A program made the translations under genes and the position numbers. Shown piece after piece: positions 15,639-23,471 of a DNA stretch of 64,000 nt (the stretch's first letter is position 1; each line of letters begins with the position of its first letter). The notes under the pieces are model-generated. The model saw nothing but the letters and a program-made list of their open reading frames with translations, had not been told where the DNA came from and searched no databases. The DNA is from Rhodospirillales bacterium URHD0017 (GTDB lineage Bacteria; Pseudomonadota; Alphaproteobacteria; Reyranellales; Reyranellaceae): assembly GCA_900110395.1 (NCBI GenBank), contig FODP01000002.1, positions 248,001 to 312,000 on the forward strand, written 5' to 3'.

Positions 15639-17516
15639 TCAGCCGGCGCCGAGGGCGCGGGCGATCTGGTAGGTCGCGAGCGCGGCGACGTAGGCCAGCG
15701 CCAGCATGTAGGCGAAGGTGATCCACATCCACTTCCAGCCGCCGGTCTCGCGGCGGATAACGGCCAGCGTGGAAGCGCACTGCGGCGCGAAGACATACCA
15801 GGCGAGCAGTGCAAGCGCCGTGCCGAGGCTCCACTGGCCGGCGATCGCCTGGCCGATCTTCTCGGCGGCGCCTTCGCCGCCACCGATGGCGTAGATGGTG
15901 CCGAGCGCGCCCACCGCGACCTCGCGCGCCGCCATGCCGGGAATCAGCGCGACATTGATCTGCCAGTTGAAACCGAGCGGCGCGGTGATCGACTGGATGG
16001 CCGAACCGATCATGGCGGCCAGGCTGTAGTGGATGGCGGGCTCCGTGGCGCCCTCCGGCGGCTGCGGAAAGGAGGCGAGCAGCCAGATCAGCACCATCAT
16101 GGAGAGGATGGTGGTGCCGGCGCGCTTGAGGAAGATGACGGCGCGCGTCCACAGGCCAAGGGCGAGACTGCTGACCTGCGGCATCTTGTAGTCCGGCAGC
16201 TCGAGCATGAAGGGCTCGCCCGGCGTATCGCGCCAGATGACGCGCTTCACGACGAACGACACGGCGAGCGCGCCGACGATGCCGGTGGTGTAGAGACCGA
16301 ACATCACCAGCCCCTGCAGGCCGACGAATCCCCAGACCTCGCGGTCGGGAATGAAAGCGCCGATGATCAGGGTGTAGACCGGGATGCGTGCGGAGCAGGT
16401 CATCAAGGGCGCCACCAGGATGGTGGTGAGCCGGTCGCGCCGATTGTCGATGACGCGCGTCGACATGATGCCGGGGATGGCGCAGGCGAAGGACGACAGC
16501 AACGGGATGAAAGCACGCCCGTGCAGGCCGGCGCCGCCCATGATGCGGTCCATCAGGAAGGCCGCGCGCGCCATGTAGCCGAGGTCTTCCAGCACCAGGA
16601 TGAAGAAGAACAGGATCACGATCTGCGGCAGGAACACGATGACGCTGCCGACGCCAGAGATGAGGCCATCCTTGAAGAAGCTTTTGAGCAGCTCAGGCAA
16701 CACCGATGCCTCGACCAGCGTGCCGAGCCAGGCGAAGCCCTCCTGAATGGCGTCCATCAGCGGCCGCGCCCAGGCGAACACCGCCTGGAACATCACGAAC
16801 AGGATGGCCAGCAGCACGACCAGCCCGACCACCGGCTGCAGGAGCACGGCATCGACCCGCGCCGTCAGCGTGTCGCGCTGACCGGGTCCGCGCACGGCGG
16901 CGGCCAGCAGGCGATCGGCCTCGCGCTGGCCGACGCGCAGGCCACCGGCATCCGGCGGCTGCCAGTCGGACTCAGCCGACTTGAGCTGCTCATCGAGACG
17001 CCGGTCGATCCCGGCCAGCAGCGCGTCGATGCCGCCGCGGCGCACCGCCACCGATTCCACGACCGGCACGCCGAGCTCGCACGACAGGCGCTCGACATCG
17101 ATCTCGATGCCGCGCTTGCGGGCGATGTCCATCATGTTGAGCGACAGCATCACCGGCCGGCCGACGCGCTTCAGCTCGAGCGCAAGGCGCAGCGCCAGCC
17201 TGAGATTGGAAGCGTCGCCGACGCAGACGATCAGGTCGGGCGTGACCTCGCTCTGCAGGCGGCCCAGCACGACGTCGCGCGTGATCTCCTCGTCCGGCGA
17301 GCGCGCGCGCAAGGAATAGGTGCCGGGCAGGTCGACCACCTGGATCGAGCGGCCGGCCGGCGTCGTTAGCGGCCCGACCTTCTTCTCGACCGTGACGCCG
17401 GGATAGTTGGCGACCTTCTGGCGGCTGCCGGTCAGGGCGTTGAACAACGCGGTCTTGCCGCAGTTGGGATTGCCGACGAGGGCGATGACAGGGGGGGCGA
17501 CGACGGTGGCGCTCAT
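15639..17516 (-). CDS. feoB: Ferrous iron transporter B
   Basis: A 625-residue Fe(II) uptake GTPase-permease. The N-terminal G domain shows GNPNCGKTALFNALTG (G1), VANYPGVTVE (G2), DLPGTYSLRARSPDEE (G3) and the LNMMDIARKRG region (G4). The membrane part has two Gate-type cores with paired helices and the C-terminal helix cluster that ends LALAYVAALATYQIARALGAG. The length is somewhat shorter than E. coli FeoB (about 770) because the linker is compact. The ATG overlaps the feoA stop by 4 bases. A candidate Fur-like operator lies at the feoA start. Confidence 0.96.
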   Translation of the reverse strand: MSATVVAPPVIALVGNPNCGKTALFNALTGSRQKVANYPGVTVEKKVGPLTTPAGRSIQVVDLPGTYSLRARSPDEEITRDVVLGRLQSEVTPDLIVCVGDASNLRLALRLALELKRVGRPVMLSLNMMDIARKRGIEIDVERLSCELGVPVVESVAVRRGGIDALLAGIDRRLDEQLKSAESDWQPPDAGGLRVGQREADRLLAAAVRGPGQRDTLTARVDAVLLQPVVGLVVLLAILFVMFQAVFAWARPLMDAIQEGFAWLGTLVEASVLPELLKSFFKDGLISGVGSVIVFLPQIVILFFFILVLEDLGYMARAAFLMDRIMGGAGLHGRAFIPLLSSFACAIPGIMSTRVIDNRRDRLTTILVAPLMTCSARIPVYTLIIGAFIPDREVWGFVGLQGLVMFGLYTTGIVGALAVSFVVKRVIWRDTPGEPFMLELPDYKMPQVSSLALGLWTRAVIFLKRAGTTILSMMVLIWLLASFPQPPEGATEPAIHYSLAAMIGSAIQSITAPLGFNWQINVALIPGMAAREVAVGALGTIYAIGGGEGAAEKIGQAIAGQWSLGTALALLAWYVFAPQCASTLAVIRRETGGWKWMWITFAYMLALAYVAALATYQIARALGAG

Positions 17517-17791
17517 GAAGAGGCTGCCGCTGTCACCAGGATCGCCATGGCCTCACGTCGGCGCAGCGCAATGGTCGTGTGGGCGACGCGCACGGCGATG
17601 GGATCGCCGCCGAACAGGCCCTGATGCAGCAGCTCGACGTCGGCGCCCTCGACGAAACCCAGCTCGATCAGCCGGCGTTCGAGCTCAGGGCCGGGCAGGC
17701 CGGTGCCGCCACCGTTCACGGAGAGCTGATGAATGCGGCCACGAAAGCCCACGCGGGCCTCGCCCAGTGCTATGGTTGGATTGGATGTCAT
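17513..17791 (-). CDS. feoA: Ferrous iron transport protein A
   Basis: A 92-residue SH3-like protein partnering FeoB at the cytoplasmic face of the membrane. GLPGPELERRLIELGFVEGADVELLHQGLFGGDPIAVRVAHTTIALRRREA matches the FeoA fold almost end to end. I favour the ATG at 17791, which leaves a compact N-terminus; the longer open frame to 17851 would overlap the divergent esterase gene. No Shine-Dalgarno precedes this ATG, so a leaderless message or the longer start remains possible. It overlaps feoB by 4 bases. Confidence 0.9.
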   Translation of the reverse strand: MTSNPTIALGEARVGFRGRIHQLSVNGGGTGLPGPELERRLIELGFVEGADVELLHQGLFGGDPIAVRVAHTTIALRRREAMAILVTAAASS

Positions 17792-17808
17792 TGCGAGTAA
17801 TTCGTAAT
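17790..17808. promoter_or_regulatory. Candidate Fur-like operator at the feoA start
   Basis: ATTGCGAGTAATTCGTAAT is a 19-bp imperfect palindrome (14 of 19 positions symmetrical by eye). It overlaps the first base of the feoA start codon and lies between divergent feoAB and the esterase gene. Its outline resembles TTGCGA-type Fur boxes of alphaproteobacteria. Placement before an iron uptake operon supports iron control, but no regulator gene is in the window and the match is by eye only. Confidence 0.4.
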
Positions 17809-17849
17809 AGCATCGAAAGTTCGGCTTCGCCAGCTTCAAGGGGGCACGC

Positions 17850-18563
17850 ATGGCAACGATCGTTCTTGCACACGGTGCGTGGTCAGCCGCCTGGGCGTGG
17901 AAGAAGATGCGGCCGTTGTTCGCGGCGGCCGGCCATCAATTCTTCTCGCCGACCTATACGGGGCTCGGGGAACGAGCCCATCTCGCCCACCATGAGATCG
18001 ACCTCACCACGCACATCAACGACGTGGCGGCGGTGCTCGATTGCGAGGACCTGAAGGACGTCACCCTGCTCGGCCATTCCTACGGCGGCATGGTGGCGAC
18101 CGGCGTCGCCGACAAGGCACGCCGCCGAATTGCACGCGTTGTGTATATCGACGCCTTCGCGCCGCAGGACGGCCAGAGCCTGTTCGACCTCGTCGGACCG
18201 CAAGCCGCCGAGAACATGCGCGGCAAGGCGATGGGCGAAGGCGCCGGCTGGCGCATCCCGCCCAACCCGATGCCGCCCGACACCGCGCCTGAGGACGTGA
18301 CCTGGGCGACGCCGCGCCGACGCTCGCAGCCGATCAAGACCTTCGAGCAGAAGCTCCGACTCACCTCGCGCGAGCCGCCGCTGCCGCGCGCCTACATCTA
18401 TGCCAAGCGCAGCGGACCGGGCGATACGTTCCGCCAGTTCGCCGACCGTGCCAAAGGCGATTCGAGCTGGAAGTATTACGAGATGGACGCCAGCCACAAT
18501 CCGCACATCACCTGCCCGCAGGACCTGATGGCGACGCTCACCAGGATCATGGCCGAGACGTGA
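17850..18563 (+). CDS. Alpha/beta hydrolase (hydroxynitrile-lyase/esterase branch)
   Basis: A 237-residue alpha/beta hydrolase. IVLAHGAWSAAWAWKKM provides the oxyanion-hole HG, LLGHSYGG the nucleophile S77, VVYIDAF the strand toward the acid, and MDASHNPHITCPQDL the catalytic histidine near the C-terminus. This set is typical of the plant HNL/methylesterase-like family (salicylate or jasmonate methylesterase relatives) common in soil bacteria. Its stop overlaps the GTG of the CoA-transferase gene by 4 bases, so the two act in one operon. The substrate is unknown. Confidence 0.9.
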   Translation: MATIVLAHGAWSAAWAWKKMRPLFAAAGHQFFSPTYTGLGERAHLAHHEIDLTTHINDVAAVLDCEDLKDVTLLGHSYGGMVATGVADKARRRIARVVYIDAFAPQDGQSLFDLVGPQAAENMRGKAMGEGAGWRIPPNPMPPDTAPEDVTWATPRRRSQPIKTFEQKLRLTSREPPLPRAYIYAKRSGPGDTFRQFADRAKGDSSWKYYEMDASHNPHITCPQDLMATLTRIMAET

Positions 18564-19936
18564 GCACCGACCTCGCCTACGCAGTCCTCGCCCAGCTCGG
18601 CCGGGCCAAACGGGGCGACGACTCTCTCGCGATCAGCGGCGGCGAGGATCCGGTATTCGTGACGCCATGGCGCATCGCGGCGGCAGGCTCGGCGGCGCTG
18701 GGCGCTATCGGCCTCGCCGTTTCCGATCTGTGGCGGCTCCGTACTGGCAAGCCGCAGGCTGTGACGATCGACCGGCATGCGGCGGCAGCATCGCTGCGTT
18801 CCAACACCTACGTCCTGCAGAACGGCAAGAAGCCGGTGTCGTGGGATCCGCTGGCAGGGCACTACCCGACGCGCGACGGGCGCATCATGTTCCTGCACAC
18901 CAACCATCCGCATCATCGCGCCGGCGCCTTGCGCATCACAGGCGCCAAGGCCGAGACGCGCGAGGCGTTGGCCGAGGCCGTCGCCCAATGGGACGGGCTC
19001 GCCATCGAGCAGGCGATCGCCGACGGCAACTGCGTCGGCGGCCTGGTGCGCAGCCGCGAGGAATGGAACGCCCATCCGCACGGTATCGCCGTCGCCAAGC
19101 TGCCGCTGGTCGACATCGTCCAGATCGGCGAGGCGCCGCCGCGGCCTCTGCCGAAAGGCGAACGCCCCTTGAGCGGCGTGCGCGCGCTCGATCTCACGCG
19201 CGTGCTGGCCGGCCCGACCAGCGGCCGCGTGCTGGCCGAGAACGGCGCCGACGTCCTGCATATCGCTGCCCCTCACCTGCCCTATCAGACCGAGATCCTG
19301 ATGGACACCGGCCACGGCAAGCGCTGCGCCTGGGTCGATCTCACCAAGCCTGCCGGCGTCGATAACATGACGGGCCTGCTGCGCGAGGCCGATGTCTTCA
19401 CCCAGGGTTATCGCCCGGGCACCGTCGCCGCGCGCGGCTTCTCGCCCGAGCGCGTGGCTGAACTGCGGCCCGGCATCGTCTGCGTCAGCATCTGCGCCTA
19501 CGGCCACGCCGGACCATGGTCCGATCGGCGCGGCTTCGATTCGATCGTGCAGAACGTCACCGGCCTCAGCGCCACCCAAGGCTCGCTCGCCAAGCCGCGC
19601 AACTTGCCCGTCCAGGCGCTCGACTACATCGCGGGCTATCTCGGCGCGCTCGGCGCCATGGTCGGACTGGCCCGCCGCGTCGAGCACGGCGGCTCGTGGC
19701 TGGTGCGCGTGTCGCTGGTCCAGGTCGCCCATTGGCTGGCGAGCCTCGGCACCGTCGAGCCCGGCAAGGGCGAGGCCGAGTTGCCCGAGCCCGAGCTCGC
19801 GCGCTATCTCATGGAAAGCGACGGGTTGTTCGGCCATCTGCGGCATCTGAAGCCGGTGGTGCAGCTGAGCGATACGTCACCCTTCTATGCCAAGCCACCC
19901 GAGCCGCTCGGCACGTCGCCGGCGCGCTGGGCTTGA
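18560..19936 (+). CDS. CoA-transferase family III (CaiB/BaiF), two-part chain
   Basis: A 458-residue protein. The canonical CaiB/BaiF opening GVRALDLTRVLAGPTSGRVLAENGADVLHI appears only at about residue 195, followed by MDTGHGKRCAWVDLTKPAG, READVFTQGYRPG and ICAYGHAGPWSDRRGFDSIVQ. The first 190 residues resemble the C-terminal part of the same family (PVSWDPLAGHYPTRDGRIMFLHTN), so the chain looks permuted or like a shortened tandem, a form also known in two-domain family members. It moves CoA between carboxylic acids. It is coupled to the upstream esterase gene, which may free the acid that this enzyme activates. Confidence 0.85.
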   Translation: MSTDLAYAVLAQLGRAKRGDDSLAISGGEDPVFVTPWRIAAAGSAALGAIGLAVSDLWRLRTGKPQAVTIDRHAAAASLRSNTYVLQNGKKPVSWDPLAGHYPTRDGRIMFLHTNHPHHRAGALRITGAKAETREALAEAVAQWDGLAIEQAIADGNCVGGLVRSREEWNAHPHGIAVAKLPLVDIVQIGEAPPRPLPKGERPLSGVRALDLTRVLAGPTSGRVLAENGADVLHIAAPHLPYQTEILMDTGHGKRCAWVDLTKPAGVDNMTGLLREADVFTQGYRPGTVAARGFSPERVAELRPGIVCVSICAYGHAGPWSDRRGFDSIVQNVTGLSATQGSLAKPRNLPVQALDYIAGYLGALGAMVGLARRVEHGGSWLVRVSLVQVAHWLASLGTVEPGKGEAELPEPELARYLMESDGLFGHLRHLKPVVQLSDTSPFYAKPPEPLGTSPARWA

Positions 19937-19937
19937 A

Positions 19938-19958
19938 TTAGCTAAGTTGATTAGCTAA
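19938..19958. promoter_or_regulatory. Paired TTAGCTAA palindromes before vapB/vapC
   Basis: Two identical 8-bp palindromes TTAGCTAA lie at 19938-19945 and 19951-19958, 13 bases apart from start to start. They sit between the CoA-transferase stop and the antitoxin ATG at 19969. The AT-rich patch stands out in GC-rich DNA. Spaced repeats like this are typical operators for autoregulation by Phd/VapB-type antitoxins, and they may overlap the promoter. Confidence 0.5.
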
Positions 19959-19968
19959 ATTGTGTCCT

Positions 19969-20202
19969 ATGCCGATCTATACGATCCATGCCGCGAAGAC
20001 GAACCTCTCGAAGCTCGTCGCCCGTGCGGAAGCTGGCGAGGAGATCGTGCTCGCCCGCGGCAAGGATCCCGTAGCGAAGATCGTTCCGATGGCGCCCAAG
20101 GCCAAGCCGAAGCGGAAGTTCGGCGCCCTCAAGGGCCGGATCAAGATCGGGCCTGAGTTCTTCGAGCCATTACCCGAGGACGAGCTGAAGCGTTGGGAGT
20201 AA
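19969..20202 (+). CDS. Phd/YefM-family antitoxin (VapB role)
   Basis: A 77-residue antitoxin. IYTIHAAKTNLSKLVARAEAGEEIVLARGKDPVAKIVPM is the full DNA-binding Phd/YefM domain, in which the N-terminal strand and two helices form the dimer that binds the operator. The C-terminal tail (GALKGRIKIGPEFFEPLPEDELKRWE) is the segment that usually wraps the toxin. The ATG at 19969 is preferred to an in-frame TTG at 19960. The PIN toxin gene begins 3 bases after its stop. It should repress its own promoter, with the toxin as co-repressor. Confidence 0.92.
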   Translation: MPIYTIHAAKTNLSKLVARAEAGEEIVLARGKDPVAKIVPMAPKAKPKRKFGALKGRIKIGPEFFEPLPEDELKRWE

Positions 20203-20205
20203 GTC

Positions 20206-20592
20206 GTGCGGCTGCTCCTCGATACACATGCCTTCCTTTGGTGGCTGGCCGGGCATCCGTCCTTGCCGAGACGCGTTCGCGTGGAGATCGATCAATCCGG
20301 CTCCGACGTGCATGTGAGCGCCGCCTCGGCCTGGGAGATCGCGACAAAGCATCGGTTGGGCAAACTGCCTGAAGCGGACCTCGTTGCAATTGACGTGATG
20401 GCGTGCATCGAAAGCCAGCAGTTCACACCACTGCCGATCTCCGTGCTGCACGGGCAGATCGCGGGTGCTCTACCCGGTCAGCATCGCGATCCATTCGACA
20501 GAATACTGGTGGCTCAGGCGATGCTCGAAGATCTTGTGCTTGTCTCCAACGAACGCGCTTTCGAAGATTACGGCGTCAAGCGTCTATGGTGA
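20206..20592 (+). CDS. vapC: PIN-domain toxin (VapC type)
   Basis: A 128-residue PIN-domain ribonuclease toxin. LLLDTHAFLWWLAG gives the first catalytic aspartate, SAASAWEIATKHRLGKL the conserved glutamate, and HRDPFDRILVAQAM the D-x-x-D pair; LVLVSNERAFEDYGVKRLW ends the fold. This is the VapC subgroup that pairs with Phd-type antitoxins. The start is a GTG 3 bases after the antitoxin stop. VapC toxins cleave tRNA or rRNA at specific sites; this target is unknown. The following GNAT gene overlaps its end by 7 bases. Confidence 0.93.
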   Translation: MRLLLDTHAFLWWLAGHPSLPRRVRVEIDQSGSDVHVSAASAWEIATKHRLGKLPEADLVAIDVMACIESQQFTPLPISVLHGQIAGALPGQHRDPFDRILVAQAMLEDLVLVSNERAFEDYGVKRLW

Positions 20593-21080
20593 TCCGCGAA
20601 CGCACGCCGGTCGATGACCGCGCGATCCGGAGCCTCAACGACACGGCATTTGGCGGCGCTGACGAGTCCAGGTTGATCGAAGACCTGCGCGCTGCGGGAC
20701 TTGGTGCCGTCGAATTGGTTGCTGTCGATCCGTCGGTGGCAGGCCATATCCTGTTCAGTGCGCTCGATGTCGCCGTTGGCGGCAAGCCCGTGCGCGCGTT
20801 GGCCTTGGCCCCGATGGCGGTGCAGCCGCACCGTCAGCGCCAGGGGATCGGCGGCGCACTGCTACGCGCAGGCCTTCAACGGGCGCGCGAACACGGCTGG
20901 CAGGCGGTCATTGTCCTTGGCCATCAGGACTACTATCCGCGCTTCGGATTCTCTGCCGCGCTGGCGCACCCGCTCGAGGCACCATTCTCCGGTGCCTCGT
21001 TCATGGCTCTCGAACTCGAGCCCGGCGTGTTGCAGGGTGGCGCCGGCCACGTCGTCTATCCGCCGGCCTTCAGTCTCTAG
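20586..21080 (+). CDS. GNAT family N-acetyltransferase (YhbS-like)
   Basis: A 164-residue acetyltransferase. The acetyl-CoA loop is VQPHRQRQGIGGALLRAGL (Q/RxxGxG/A), and VIVLGHQDYYPRFGFSAAL is the YhbS-type segment after it. The N-terminal DDRAIRSLNDTAFGGADES fits the COG3153-like branch. The ATG at 20586 lies inside the end of the toxin gene, so it may be expressed with the toxin-antitoxin pair, yet it lacks TacT-like features. The substrate is unknown. Its stop codon overlaps that of the convergent ATPase gene by 3 bases. Confidence 0.9.
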   Translation: MVIRERTPVDDRAIRSLNDTAFGGADESRLIEDLRAAGLGAVELVAVDPSVAGHILFSALDVAVGGKPVRALALAPMAVQPHRQRQGIGGALLRAGLQRAREHGWQAVIVLGHQDYYPRFGFSAALAHPLEAPFSGASFMALELEPGVLQGGAGHVVYPPAFSL

Positions 21081-22027
21081 CGCGCCGGCCAGTTCCAAAC
21101 CGGCCGTTCCTCGCCGGGCACGACTGTCTCGCCCAATTGCTTCTCGAGCACGATCCGCCTGGCGCCGGCCTCCTGCAGCGCCGACACCAGCGTCTCGGCG
21201 TGCGAGACGACGATGACCTGCGATTGTTCGGAGGCCTTGGCGATCAGCCGGCCGAGGGGCGGCAGCAGGGATGCAGGCTGGTCTCCGGCTCGTTCAGGAT
21301 CATCAGCGGCGGCGGGCGCGGCGACAGCAGGGCCGCAATCAGCAGGAGATAGCGCAGCGTGCCGTCGGACAGCTCGGCGGCGTCGAGCGGGCGCAACAGG
21401 CCGTGCTGGCGCATCTCGATCTCGAAGTAGCCGCCATCCTGCCGCACATCGATCGATCCGCCGGGAAAGGCGTCGGCGACCGCCGTTGCCAACTCGTCCT
21501 CCGCGCCGATCTCCTGGATGGTGGCGATCGCGGCAGCGAGATCGGCGCCGTCGCTCGCCAGGATCGGCGTGCGCGTGCCGATCTGGCGGCGTCGCCCCGG
21601 TGCGTCGCTGTCGGTCCGGAAATGGTCATAAAAGCGCCAGCTCCGCAGGTTCTCGCGCAGCAGCAACAGCTCGGCGGCATCGCGCGGATCGCTGCACTGC
21701 GTCAGCATGCTGTCGTAGGCCCTGAGGTCGGTCATCACCGAGCGCCACGCGCCTTCCTGGTTGCGCAGGCTGACCGCCGGGCCCCGCCTTCATCGCCCGC
21801 GAGAAGGCCTCGGGTCCTGCCCACAACACCGACGGCAAACCGCCTTCCAGGGCCAGCGACTGGATGATCCGACCCTGCGCCACGTCGGCGAGCAGGCGCA
21901 GGGCGCGATAGAGGCTCGACTTGCCGCTGCCGTTGGCGCCGGTGACGACCGTGAGCTGTCCGATCTCGAGCCTGACGTCACGCAGCGACCGGTAGCCGGA
22001 TATGCAGAGGCGCGAGATGATGCTCAT
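21077..22027 (-). pseudogene. RecF/SMC-like AAA ATPase, broken by two frameshifts
   Basis: Three frames together encode one predicted ATPase. Frame one (22027 to about 21780) has the N-terminal ISGYRSLRDVRLEIGQLTVV and the Walker A TGANGSGKSS. Frame two (about 21780 to 21255) has LSDGTLRYLLLIAALLSP (ABC-type signature) and LMILNEPETSLHP (Walker B). Frame three (to the TAG at 21077) gives the H-loop region VIVVSHAETLVSAL. The shifts fall near the GGGCCCC run at 21780 and near 21258, before CTGCTGCCGCC. All key motifs survive, so either a recent pseudogene or sequencing indels could explain it. It would be a cytoplasmic COG4637-type ATPase of unknown role. Confidence 0.8.
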
Positions 22028-22085
22028 GGGCCGGGAACAGCCTAGCCCATGACCTCGCGTCCAGCGACCAACCGATGGTTGGCGC

Positions 22086-23471
22086 CTACGCCGCCTGCAG
22101 CTTCAGCGCCGGCGCGTGCAGCGCGTCGAGGAAGCGCTGGCAATAGGCGCTGGCGGTGGTGCGGAAGACCTTGGCCTTGAGTGCGACGTGGCGTTCGCGG
22201 CGTTCGTCCAGCGGCATGCTGAGCGCGGCGTGCATGGCGTCGGCGATGGCGTCGGGATCGAACGGATTGACGATCAGCGCTTCGGTGAGCTCGTGCGCGG
22301 CGCCGGCGAACTTCGACAGCACCAGCACGCCCGGATCGTCGTCGGCCTGGGCAGCGACGTACTCTTTGGCCACCAGGTTCATGCCGTCGCGCAATGGCGT
22401 CACCACGCCGATGCGGCTGATGCGGTAGAGGCCGGCCAGGGTCGAGCGCGGCGCTGGCCGCGTCGAGTAGCGCAGCGGCGTCCAGTCGAACTCCGAGAAG
22501 CGGCCGTTGATGCGGCCGGTCAGGCGGTCGAGCTCGGCGCGCAGGCGGCGATATTCGTCGACCTCCTCGCGTGAGCGCGGGCAGATCTGCAGGAAGTGGA
22601 TGCGGCGGCGGTGCTCGGGATAGCGCTCGAGCAGGCGGCCGTAGGCCTCGAAGCGGTTGGGCAGGCCCTTGGAATAGTCCATGCGATCGACGCCGACGGC
22701 GAGCAAGCGGCCGACCAGGCTGCCGGAGACGCGATGGACCAGCTTGTCGTTGGCGGCGCGCTCGGCCTCCTCGGCGAAGGCCTGGGCGTCGATCCCGATC
22801 GGATCGGCGAAGGCGCGCATGCGCCGGCCGTTCAGCCGCACCCATTCGCCGTCGACCATGGCGCCCAGGAGGCGCTGCGCGCAGTCGCGGAAGTCGCGCG
22901 CGTGTTCCTCGGTCTGGAAGCCGACGACGTCGTAGGCGCAGAGGTCGGCCACCATCTCGCGCGCGACGGGGATCGCCTCGAGCATCGACGGCGGCACGAA
23001 CGGCACGTGAAGGAAAAAGCCCAGCGGACCGTTGTAGCCTTGCTGGCGCAGCATGCGGCCGAGCGGCAGCAGGTGATAGTCGTGCGCCCACACCGAGTCG
23101 TCGGGCTGCAGCACCTGGCCGAGCGCCGTGGCAAACGTCTGGTTGACCGACAGGTAGCCGAGATAGTCCTCGCGGCGGTAGTGCATCAGGCCCAGCCGGA
23201 AATGCAGGAGCGGCCACAGCGCGCCGTTGGCGAAGCCGACATAGAAGGCGCGGTGGGCCTCGGACGTCAGGTCGACCGTGGCATACGTGACGCCGCGCGC
23301 CTCGACGAGGGCGGGCTGCAGCGACGGCTCCGACGACAGCCGCCCGCTCCAGCCGAACCACATCGAGCCCGGGATGAGCAGGTCGCGTAGCGCCACGGTA
23401 AGGCCGCCCGCGGCAGGCACGCGGGACTTGGGAATCGGGACCCGGTTCGAGACGATCACGATGCGTGCCAT
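22086..23471 (-). CDS. otsA: Trehalose-6-phosphate synthase (UDP-forming)
   Basis: A GT20 glycosyltransferase of 461 residues that joins UDP-glucose and glucose-6-phosphate. [17 protein letters not shown] is the family start, GWSG and [16 protein letters not shown] the substrate-binding blocks, [24 protein letters not shown] the central loop, and [16 protein letters not shown] the UDP-sugar site. The ATG at 23471 is taken because it begins at the conserved strand; the open frame runs on upstream into the GH15 gene, with which it overlaps by 16 bases. It is third in the otsB-GH15-otsA operon, behind an EcfG-type stress promoter. Trehalose is an osmo- and desiccation-protectant. Confidence 0.97.
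   Translation of the reverse strand: MARIVIVSNRVPIPKSRVPAAGGLTVALRDLLIPGSMWFGWSGRLSSEPSLQPALVEARGVTYATVDLTSEAHRAFYVGFANGALWPLLHFRLGLMHYRREDYLGYLSVNQTFATALGQVLQPDDSVWAHDYHLLPLGRMLRQQGYNGPLGFFLHVPFVPPSMLEAIPVAREMVADLCAYDVVGFQTEEHARDFRDCAQRLLGAMVDGEWVRLNGRRMRAFADPIGIDAQAFAEEAERAANDKLVHRVSGSLVGRLLAVGVDRMDYSKGLPNRFEAYGRLLERYPEHRRRIHFLQICPRSREEVDEYRRLRAELDRLTGRINGRFSEFDWTPLRYSTRPAPRSTLAGLYRISRIGVVTPLRDGMNLVAKEYVAAQADDDPGVLVLSKFAGAAHELTEALIVNPFDPDAIADAMHAALSMPLDERRERHVALKAKVFRTTASAYCQRFLDALHAPALKLQAA

Noticed and set aside
20586-21080. TacT-type toxin acetyltransferase
   Set aside because: The sequence is of the YhbS type and is preceded by a complete antitoxin/PIN toxin pair rather than by an RHH antitoxin of its own.
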